In this document: positions 8,397 through 15,585 of the stretch, piece after piece | Numbering within the stretch: the stretch's first letter is position 1 | Layout of the letters: the number at the start of each line of letters is the position of its first letter | Assembly (NCBI GenBank): GCA_910579105.1 | Contig: CAJTRT010000016.1 | Location: forward strand, 1-50,318 | DNA length: 50,318 nt | Source: an uncultured Muribaculaceae bacterium | GTDB taxonomy: Bacteria > Bacteroidota > Bacteroidia > Bacteroidales > Muribaculaceae | Direction: 5' to 3' | Position numbers and translations under genes: made by a program | The notes under the pieces: generated by a model | Told to the model about the DNA's origin: nothing | The model's input: only the letters and a program-made list of their open reading frames with translations | Databases searched by the model: none

Positions 8397-8614
8397 TTTT
8401 AGTTGTATTTAGTTGGAGTATTAATCCACAGAGATATGTTCGCTGTTTCAGACGTCTGCTAATCAAACACAGCATAAATGGCGAAAGTTTATAATTGTAT
8501 CCTTTTTAACAGTGTTAATAATTTAGCACGCTTCATAGAGCGCGCAGCGTGCGCGCAGACGATATTCCACAACGGCAATTAACACATCGCGCCCTCATAA
8601 CCCATCTATGCGCA

Positions 8615-8647
8615 AAGAGCCGCGCCAGGAACCCTGGCGCGGCTCTT
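8615..8647 (-). terminator. Terminator after the TonB/lipoprotein operon
   Basis: A perfect 15-base GC-rich stem (8615-8629 with 8633-8647) and a 3-base loop lie 22 bases after the stop codon at 8670. On the minus strand it is followed only by a short T run (CTCTTTGCG). The rest of the 8397-8669 gap is AT-rich and should carry the decarboxylase promoter, but I cannot point to a convincing one. Confidence 0.75.
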
Positions 8648-8669
8648 GAATGTTTCAGGCTGCAGCGGA

Positions 8670-9554
8670 TTACTTGGCGGTGACTTTCACATTGTCAATC
8701 TCCCAGGTTCCGCACAGCTCCGTGGTGGAGTGATAGCGGAAGCCCACCTGTATCTTCTTGCCGGCGTAGGGTGTCAGGTCGATCGGAGCGGCATCACCGA
8801 ACGAGGTGAAGTTCTTGCCCGAAGGATAGGTCAGGTCACTCGCGTCAACATCGACAGGAGCGCCCCAGGCTCCACCCTCCTCGCGAATAGCGTAGGAGAT
8901 GAATCCGGGAGTGGGATAGGAATTGACCCCGTTGATTTTGTACTGGCCGATAGCCTGACGATATGTCATCGTGGCCGAGGTCTTGCCTGTCAGATCTAGC
9001 ACAGGTGAAACCAGGTAGGCTGCCTCTACGGCATAGCTGGCTTGATTGTAGCCCGAAGCCTTCATATAGCCGTAGGTAGCATCGAGCTGCCAAACCTTGG
9101 TAAGTCCTGAGGGAAGGGTGCCGTCCTCGAAAGTGAACCCGTCGTTCGACGAGGTGAAAGTGGCGTTCAGAATCTCTGTGCCGGTAGCGGGAGGAGTGAC
9201 GGGAGTGTCACCTCCGCCAAACGAATACCAATCAACCGACTTGATGCCAGCGACGCCGAAATAAGCCTCATACGAGCCGCGCAGAGTAACTTCCTTATGG
9301 AAATATTCGGGATGATCCTGCAGGTTCAGTTCGTCGCGGATTGAACCAGAGGGGAGGGCAATGGGAAGCACGGTCGCGGAAGTGTTTCCATCGGGACTGT
9401 CAGCAATCACAATATTTGTCTTAACCGTCGCGGGAAGCGCGAACTCGGCATCGGAAATCACCTTGCCAGGGATGAAACCAACAATATAGCCCTTGACGTA
9501 GACACCGGCGGTCGCGCCTGTGGGTTTGCTGGTCATAATGATCTGCGAAGGAGC
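8670..9554 (-). pseudogene. Downstream part of an amber-interrupted surface lipoprotein (DUF6359-like + choice-of-anchor J)
   Basis: This stretch is in the same reading frame as the gene at 9555-10919 and follows its TAG codon directly (residues APSQII, then an ATG at 9536). It lacks a signal peptide. It carries the rest of a second OB-fold-like repeat (VYVKGYIVGFIPG, homologous to GWVEGYIVGTVKG in the upstream part), a GGGDTPVTPPATG linker, and a choice-of-anchor-J-type beta domain ending GFRYHSTTELCGTWEIDNVK. It is probably not made as a separate working protein unless TAG is read through or translation restarts at 9536. If so it would remain in the cytoplasm. Confidence 0.75.
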
Positions 9555-10919
9555 CTAGGGGTTCTCGGCGGTGCCGTCACCCTTGGCCGGAGGGGTCACA
9601 GGGGTGTCGCCGCCGGGAACGTCAACCCCCTCGAGGCGGAACTCGGAAGCGGTGCCCTCGTTGCCAACGACACCGAAGGTGCCCATATATTTATCAAGCG
9701 TGCCGCGCACGGAGAGCTTCTTCTGGAAGTTCTCGGGGTGGTTGGCCAGGGCGACGTATTCGCGGATCGCGGTGCCCTGTTTGAGCGACATTACCAGGCA
9801 GGAGTTTATGTCAGTGGTCTCAGGCGTGGCGCCGATCACCACGGTGTTGTCGAGAGTCGCCGTAGCGTCCCATTCGATGTCCTCGGAGGAGGTGACGGTC
9901 TCAACCTGCCCCTTGACGGTGCCGACGATGTAGCCCTCAACCCAGCCGATCGGGGTCGATCCGGCGGTCTCCATCTCGATAGCCTCGTCGACGGTCCAGG
10001 GGCTCGTCTCCTCGCCCTTGGGGATCATCAGATCTTCCTCGCTCAGCAACATGAGCTGCCATGCGGAGGTCTCGATTTTGGAGCCGGGACCCGAACGGTA
10101 GAATCCGAGGATACCCACCACGTTGCCGCTCCCCATGGGGAGGATCTTGTTCCAGAAGTCGGAATATCCCGAGGTGCGCACGATGATCTGGTCGCCGTTG
10201 GCGTCTTGCAGGACCTTGTTCTGCTCGGCGGAAATCTCGGTCTGATAGTTGTCGCAGAGGGTGGTCTTGCCGTCGGCCGCGGGGAAGCTGACATTTTTGA
10301 AACGCACGAGCTGACCCTGCCATTTTTTCAGGAAGTCGTCGTCGGCCACGTTGGCGTTGAGGTCGGAGAACGACGGGCCTTTGACAGGCTCGGCATTCGA
10401 GGGGACGGGCAGTCCGTTGAGCTGGCGGTGGTTCTCGTAGAAGTCAATCGCCATGAAGGTGCAGGTGTTCTTGTTGGCCGAAGCGCTCCACTGGGGGAAC
10501 CCGAGCTGCATCAGGCCGCTGTAACGACCGCAGTACATACCCGTGAGGTCGATCACAACGTCCTGCCCCACGCGGTTGAGAAGCCAGAGGTTGTAGGCGT
10601 TGATGCTGAGGGTAAGCGCGGATGTCTCGTCGCGGATGTAGAGCGCCTTGTAGATGTTGCCCCCTTCGTCGGACGAAATCACCGTGCCGTGGATTATGTA
10701 GTGTGAACCGTCGGGGCGGGCGGGAATCTGCTCGCAATAGCCGTAGTCGTCAGTCTTCCAGAACGCGTTCTTGAATTCCAGAATCGTGGTGTTAGGCTCC
10801 CAGGTGGCCGCCTGCGACACGTCGGTCTTCGGCGCGTCGATGTCGTCCTGGCAGGCGGTGAAGCCCGCGAGGGTGGCCATGGCGGTCAGGCCGTATAGTA
10901 AGGATTTGATGCCTTTCAT
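9555..10919 (-). CDS. Surface lipoprotein with DUF5689-like and DUF6359-like OB-fold domains, cut short by TAG
   Basis: The N-terminus MKGIKSLLYGLTAMATLAGF followed by TACQDD is a lipoprotein signal with lipidation at Cys. A DUF5689-like region follows (ILEFKNAFWK ... YIIHGTVISSDEGGNIYKALYIRDE, residues about 45-290), then a DUF6359-like repeat (GEETSPWTVDEAI ... GWVEGYIVGTVKGQ, about 300-440) and the opening of a second repeat that ends at TAG, codon 455. The next 295 codons stay in frame and complete the expected architecture, so the intact gene would span 8670-10919 (about 750 codons). The truncated product could still be exported. It is the third gene after the TonB receptor, 35 bases after the preceding lipoprotein gene. 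Confidence 0.8.
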   Translation of the reverse strand: MKGIKSLLYGLTAMATLAGFTACQDDIDAPKTDVSQAATWEPNTTILEFKNAFWKTDDYGYCEQIPARPDGSHYIIHGTVISSDEGGNIYKALYIRDETSALTLSINAYNLWLLNRVGQDVVIDLTGMYCGRYSGLMQLGFPQWSASANKNTCTFMAIDFYENHRQLNGLPVPSNAEPVKGPSFSDLNANVADDDFLKKWQGQLVRFKNVSFPAADGKTTLCDNYQTEISAEQNKVLQDANGDQIIVRTSGYSDFWNKILPMGSGNVVGILGFYRSGPGSKIETSAWQLMLLSEEDLMIPKGEETSPWTVDEAIEMETAGSTPIGWVEGYIVGTVKGQVETVTSSEDIEWDATATLDNTVVIGATPETTDINSCLVMSLKQGTAIREYVALANHPENFQKKLSVRGTLDKYMGTFGVVGNEGTASEFRLEGVDVPGGDTPVTPPAKGDGTAENP

Positions 10920-10954
10920 TATTCTTTGTGTTAGGAGTTAAAGCACCCCGCCGG

Positions 10955-12328
10955 TTACTTCTCGACGTTGATGCTGAAATTGTTGACTTCCCAGGTACCG
11001 GCCTTGGCGGAGGTGCTCCGGTAGCGGAAGGCCACTTTCACCCTCTTGCCGCAATAGGCCGAGAGGTCGATGTCGCCGGAGTTCACGAAAGTGAAGCCTG
11101 AGTTGGAAGGATAGTTGGGAATCTCCACGGCAGACCAGTTCTGCCCGTCCTCGGAAACCTCGAATGTGAGCTGCTGCTTCATAACGTCGACGCTCGAGAA
11201 ATAGTTGCCGGCGTGGTCGAACTTGGCGGTAGCCTTGGCGCATCCGGTAAGGTCGAGCTCGGGCGAGACAAGGCGCGAGTCCGTGTCGTAGTTCTTGCGG
11301 TCTGTGTTGAGGTAGCCTGTGGCGATCGCGCAGGTATACTGGCTGCTGTGTTTCCACACCGCCGCGAGAGCCGGATCAACCGGCAGCAGGTTCTCGATCG
11401 CGAACTGGCCGAGCGAGGCATTGAACGACTCGGCGAAGAAGGGGGGGATGTAGGGAGTGAAGCCCTCAACGCCGCCGAGGTCGTTGAGCTGCATCTGCCA
11501 GTCCTTGCTGTAATAGCCGAGTATGCCGGTGATGGAACCGGTGCCGTCGGGCATAACCTCCCACCACCACTGCGACGAGCCCGAGTTGCGGAGGATGAGC
11601 TGCTTGCCAGCCTCGTCGGCGAAATAGCGCGACACATTGGTGCCGGCTGTGGCGTATGTCAGGCCCGGGGTTGTGAAGTGCACGTCGTTGAACTTTACCA
11701 GGCGGTTCTGCCATCTGAGGAGCTCGGTGGTGTTGTTCTTATAAGCGAGCACGTCTGCGATGGTGACCTCGTAAGGCTCAACCTTCGACGGATCCGGTAT
11801 TTCCTGGGGAATCGCAATTTCCTCCCACATAGCCTTGGGTATGCGGGCCGGATAGTCATATCCCTCGGTTGTCACGCCGCAAATTAGATTGTTACGGTAT
11901 GTGCCGAGGCTAAGGCCTGTGACGTTGACAGCGATCACGGCTCCGTAATCGCCGCGGACGGTCTCGTAGAGCTTGCTGTTGTCAACGGAGAAAGCCATTG
12001 AGGAAGTGCCGTCCTCGACCATCACATACTTGTAGATATTTCCCGTCTTGGTGTTGGAGACGATGCGGCCTTTGATGATGTAGTCCGTTCCGTCCTCCTT
12101 GGTACCCACGACGGTCGAATAGTCGTTGCCGTTCTTGGACGCGTCATAGAACGCCTCTTTCAGCTCGAGGATGGTAATGGTGGGTTCCACAACCTCCACG
12201 TTGCCGGAACCGTCAGCGCCGGGAAGCACCACGGGGGGCATCACGCCCTCGTCATCGCAGGAAGTGAACCCGGCGGCCATTCCCAGCGAAGCGGCGGCAG
12301 CCGCCATATATAATAATGTCTTGTTCAT
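10955..12328 (-). CDS. DUF5689 and choice-of-anchor-J surface lipoprotein
   Basis: The 457-residue protein starts MNKTLLYMAAAAASLGMAAG and has the lipobox-like FTSC, so it should be a lipoprotein. A DUF5689-like OB-fold region (TILELKEAFYD ... YIIKGRIVSNTKTGNIYKYVMVEDGTS) covers about residues 50-290. A C-terminal jelly-roll domain (RLVSPELDLTGCAKATAKFDH ... KVAFRYRSTSAKAGTWEVNNF) covers about 300-457. OB folds of this kind also occur in extracellular nucleases, so nucleic-acid or other ligand binding at the surface is possible but unproven. It starts 21 bases after the TonB receptor stop codon and is probably its partner lipoprotein. Confidence 0.85.
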   Translation of the reverse strand: MNKTLLYMAAAAASLGMAAGFTSCDDEGVMPPVVLPGADGSGNVEVVEPTITILELKEAFYDASKNGNDYSTVVGTKEDGTDYIIKGRIVSNTKTGNIYKYVMVEDGTSSMAFSVDNSKLYETVRGDYGAVIAVNVTGLSLGTYRNNLICGVTTEGYDYPARIPKAMWEEIAIPQEIPDPSKVEPYEVTIADVLAYKNNTTELLRWQNRLVKFNDVHFTTPGLTYATAGTNVSRYFADEAGKQLILRNSGSSQWWWEVMPDGTGSITGILGYYSKDWQMQLNDLGGVEGFTPYIPPFFAESFNASLGQFAIENLLPVDPALAAVWKHSSQYTCAIATGYLNTDRKNYDTDSRLVSPELDLTGCAKATAKFDHAGNYFSSVDVMKQQLTFEVSEDGQNWSAVEIPNYPSNSGFTFVNSGDIDLSAYCGKRVKVAFRYRSTSAKAGTWEVNNFSINVEK

Positions 12329-12349
12329 GTGTCTCTGTCTTTTTGATGA

Positions 12350-15133
12350 TTAGAAGCGGAAGCCCACGTTGAAGTAAACCTTGATGCCCTGGGCATACTG
12401 CAAGCGGTAGGGGAACGCGTTCGCGTTGTAGTTGCGGGTGTCGACGCGGAGCTGCTGGTAGGCGTTGGTCACCAGGTTCTTGTTGTTAAGAACGTTGGAA
12501 ACACTCAGGTTAAGGTTAAGGTAATACTTGTAGGCGAAGCGGAAGCTCTTGCCGAGCGAGGCGTTGAGCACCCAGTTGTTGGCCAGCTTGGGCTGTGTCG
12601 AGAAATCCTTAACGATCTTCTCGGCCTCTTCCATAGTGTCGGCAGCCTTCCACACGTTAGGCAGAGTCTCATGGTAGGGGTACGCGAGAGCCACATAGTA
12701 GTCGGCAAGGTAGGAAGCGTTAACGCCCACATACCAGCTGTGCGGGGCGGCCCAGTCAAGACCGATGTTGAACGCGGCCTGCGGAGTGGAAACCGAGATA
12801 TGGTCTTTCAGGTAAACGGTGGTCTGGATGGGGTCGAACAGCGAGTTCTCGCTCATGCGGGTACCGGTCGGGTTGTTCTTGTACTGGTAGCGGGCGTAAG
12901 TGCCGGCGAAGGTGGCGGTCAGCGAGGGGAGGATCTTGTAGGCCATGCCCAGCTCCACACCCTTGTTCTGGCGGTGCACGCCTGTCACGGCGTAGTTCAC
13001 GAACGAGCGGAGCTCCTCGTCATAGAAGCCGCGGCGCTCCATGGCGCCGGTGGTGTTGACATAGAACACACCGATCGAGCCGCGGAAGCGGCGGTAGTTC
13101 CAGTGATAGGCGAAGTCGGCGGCGAAGGTGCGCGACGACTTCGTGCCCTCCACGACCTCGTCGCTGATACGGGGCGAAATGTACACGTCCTTGATCAGAG
13201 GAGCCTCTGTGCCGTACTGGGCGCGGAGGGTGAAATAGTTGCGGCCGTTGATCTTGTATGTGGCGCCGGCCTTGATGGCGGCGTCATCGAAGCGCTGGAT
13301 CTGGCTCCTTCCCTTGGAGTTCTCGGGAGCGCGGCCGTTGCGCATGTGGCCGAAGCGGCTGAACTGCTCGTAGCTCACCTGCACACCGTAGTTGACATCC
13401 CAGTGGGAGGTATTGATCTGGTTCTGTATGAAACCCTGGGCCTTGATGGCGGTGATGTCGTAGTCATGGCCGAACACATCCCCCTCGCCCACTCGGCGGT
13501 TGGGGTTGTCGAGATCGTTCTGCATGATGGCGGCGCTCGCCAGGGGGTTGTTTATGTCGCGGTCGGCGAAAGTGTTGATGTCAAGCCAGTACTCACCGCC
13601 CAGGAGGTCCTTGACGGTCATGTAGTCGTGGTACTTGGTGTAGTTGAACGTCACTCCGGCCTGGAGGGTCATGTTGTCGGTAAGGCGGCGGTTAAGCAGC
13701 GAGTTAACTATGAAGTTGAACTGGTTGCTATGCTCCCACTGCTGCATATAGGTCGAACCCTTGCGCTGTTCCTCGGGAAGCCCGGCGTTCTGCGCGTTGT
13801 TGATGGCGTTGACGCGGTAGAACTCGTCCCAGTTTATCTGGCGTATCGCCGGGTCGTTGTGCCACAGGTCGGTATAATATTCAGCCATGCCGGGGACGTC
13901 GCGGTTGTATTCCCAGTAGCTCGGGAGGCTCTGGTAATAGTCAGGCTTGGGGTCGTTGCCCTGGTTATAGGTCAGGCGCGTGCGGGCGAAATTGAGCCAG
14001 CGGAAAGCCACGCCGGTGTTAAGGGTGGTCTTCTCGTCCTTGTAAAGCCAGTTGAGCATCACGGTAGGGTCGAAGCGGCGGCGGATGTTGTCGGAACGCT
14101 TCTTGCCCGACTGCCAGCCCCACGCGGGATTATAGAGGTTGTCGCCGGTGAGGTCGAACGCCTCCTGCACCGTGGCGCGGGAGTTGGCCTGCTCGGTCGG
14201 CGCGCCCCAGGTGGTGAGCGTCAGCGAGTGGTTGGGGTTGAACACCTTCTCAAGCGAGAGGAAGTAACCGCCCGAATTGTAATAGGTGCCGTCGACTATG
14301 CCCTCGTCGCTGTAACGGCCGATGGCGCTGACAGTCAACGCCAGCCCGTTCTTGTTCAGGCCGGTCGAGTAGGTGGCCATGGCGCGGGCGTAGTAGTTGG
14401 AGTTGGTGTAGCTCACCAGGGCGTTGAAGCCGGGCGAGTAATTCTCCGTGATGGTGTTGAAGTTCTGCGAGCCGCCAAGGCCGGAGAAACCGTATGAAGC
14501 AGCTCCAAGACCCGTGGTGGCGGTGTTGTTGCGGAACGCGCGCGAGGTCATGCCGCCGAGCTGCGAGAAGGAGAAGCCGCCGCGGATGAGGTCGTTCATC
14601 GGCATGCCGTTGATGTATGTCTCGGCAGCCGAGCTGTTGAGGCCGCGGTAGTTGGAGTAGAGCGGCTGGTAGCCGAAGCGGGTGAACTTGTAGAAGATGT
14701 CGTCGGAGGAGCCGGTAAGGGCCGAGATGCTCTGGCCGCCACCACCCTCTGAATCGTCGTCGATAAAGGACTCGTCGAAGAAAAGGTCGTTGGCTCCCTC
14801 GGCGAGATATGCCGAGGTGTTGTCGTCGAGGATCATCACGCAGTCGACCCCCTGGTTGGACCCGTCGTAGACAAGAGTCTGCACGGCTCCGTCGAGGTAT
14901 CCGGGAGCGGTCACCTGGAGCATCACCTCGCCCGGACGGGAGTTGCTTATACGGTAATCTCCGGCAGGGCCTGTGGTGACGGAAATCCCCTGGGAGGGGA
15001 TGGAGACTACTGCTCCGGGAATCGGGGCACCCGTGTCGGCGTCTGTTATGACACCCATCACGGTGGCTGCCTGCTGGGCCAGCACCGGAAGCGAGGCCGA
15101 CGCGAGCAGGGTTAGAAACAGTTTAACTCTCAT
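12350..15133 (-). CDS. TonB-dependent outer-membrane receptor with carboxypeptidase-like N-domain
   Basis: From the ATG at 15133 the protein has 927 residues with a typical signal peptide (MRVKLFLTLLASASLPVLAQ). An upstream in-frame ATG at 15169 would add 12 residues but spoil the signal. After the signal come a CarboxypepD_reg-like domain (VMGVITDADTGAPIPGAVVS, about 25-105), a plug-like region (GSSDDIFYKFTRFGYQPLYS to INGMPMND) and a large beta barrel ending GIKVYFNVGFRF. It takes up an unknown substrate across the outer membrane with TonB energy. The two genes after it encode OB-fold lipoproteins that may hand over the ligand. The long leader (about 15134-15316) is structured. Confidence 0.92.
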   Translation of the reverse strand: MRVKLFLTLLASASLPVLAQQAATVMGVITDADTGAPIPGAVVSIPSQGISVTTGPAGDYRISNSRPGEVMLQVTAPGYLDGAVQTLVYDGSNQGVDCVMILDDNTSAYLAEGANDLFFDESFIDDDSEGGGGQSISALTGSSDDIFYKFTRFGYQPLYSNYRGLNSSAAETYINGMPMNDLIRGGFSFSQLGGMTSRAFRNNTATTGLGAASYGFSGLGGSQNFNTITENYSPGFNALVSYTNSNYYARAMATYSTGLNKNGLALTVSAIGRYSDEGIVDGTYYNSGGYFLSLEKVFNPNHSLTLTTWGAPTEQANSRATVQEAFDLTGDNLYNPAWGWQSGKKRSDNIRRRFDPTVMLNWLYKDEKTTLNTGVAFRWLNFARTRLTYNQGNDPKPDYYQSLPSYWEYNRDVPGMAEYYTDLWHNDPAIRQINWDEFYRVNAINNAQNAGLPEEQRKGSTYMQQWEHSNQFNFIVNSLLNRRLTDNMTLQAGVTFNYTKYHDYMTVKDLLGGEYWLDINTFADRDINNPLASAAIMQNDLDNPNRRVGEGDVFGHDYDITAIKAQGFIQNQINTSHWDVNYGVQVSYEQFSRFGHMRNGRAPENSKGRSQIQRFDDAAIKAGATYKINGRNYFTLRAQYGTEAPLIKDVYISPRISDEVVEGTKSSRTFAADFAYHWNYRRFRGSIGVFYVNTTGAMERRGFYDEELRSFVNYAVTGVHRQNKGVELGMAYKILPSLTATFAGTYARYQYKNNPTGTRMSENSLFDPIQTTVYLKDHISVSTPQAAFNIGLDWAAPHSWYVGVNASYLADYYVALAYPYHETLPNVWKAADTMEEAEKIVKDFSTQPKLANNWVLNASLGKSFRFAYKYYLNLNLSVSNVLNNKNLVTNAYQQLRVDTRNYNANAFPYRLQYAQGIKVYFNVGFRF

Positions 15134-15316
15134 AAGATAGAAGTTGGTTAAAAATATATTCTCTTTCATAACCGGAAACAGGTTCCTCCCGCGCCCAGGG
15201 CGCAGAAAGCCGCGTCTTTTCCTTGCGGATCAGGCGTCGGCACGCATAGCGACGGAAACAGCTTCCCGGTTGGTATTCAATCGTTTAGTTGCTTAATATG
15301 TCAAACGCTGTTAAAC
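15134..15316 (-). other. Long structured 5' leader of the TonB receptor gene (candidate)
   Basis: A TAAATTTG box on the minus strand (15330-15323), without a good -33 partner, would start the RNA near 15316 and leave a leader of about 180 bases. The leader contains two similar short hairpins (GGAAGCTGTTTCC and GGAACCTGTTTCC), flanked by AACCGG and CCGGTT that could close the whole fold. It also contains a GCGCC-CTG-GGCGC hairpin. I do not recognise a known riboswitch class in it. The remaining gap up to 15585 holds the inverted repeats at 15423-15571. Confidence 0.35.
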
Positions 15317-15422
15317 AGCTTCCAAATTTAGCAAAATTTCTTTAATAAAGCCCTATGCGCCGAGGTTAAATTTTCGTCAGCTTCGTTATTGAATCTATGC
15401 TACAACAGTGTATCGCAACGGG

Positions 15423-15571
15423 AACAGGGGGGTGTCGCGGGACACCGGATTGTAGGGACGTACGGCTCGTGCGTCCGAATTAACAGGTTTGATTAACAGC
15501 TTGTTAACGGACGCACGAGCCGTGCGTCACTACAATTTGGATGAAACATATGAGTTTCGCGACACCCTGTT
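15423..15571. repeat. Nested inverted repeats downstream of ligA
   Basis: An inner pair of 29-base arms (15449-15477 and 15508-15536, two mismatches) carries the GTAGGGAC signature. The arms read like the other family members, with a CGGCTCGTGCGTCC/GGACGCACGAGCCG core. An outer pair (AACAGGGGGGTGTCGCG region 15423-15438 with CGCGACACCCTGTT 15558-15571, one 3-base bulge) encloses it. A small hairpin, GGTGTC-GCG-GGACACC, lies between the left arms. The element sits just after the ligA stop codon and could also end ligA transcription. Confidence 0.65.
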
Positions 15572-15585
15572 ATGGAGAGAAGTAC

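Noticed and set aside
8670..9536. Independent gene starting at 9536
   Set aside because: The frame is continuous with the upstream lipoprotein across a single TAG and has no signal peptide, so it is treated as the rest of a broken gene.
12671..14497. A 608-residue open frame on the plus strand
   Set aside because: It is antisense to the TonB receptor, has a Val/Gly-rich composition typical of GC-rich shadow frames and no recognisable domain.
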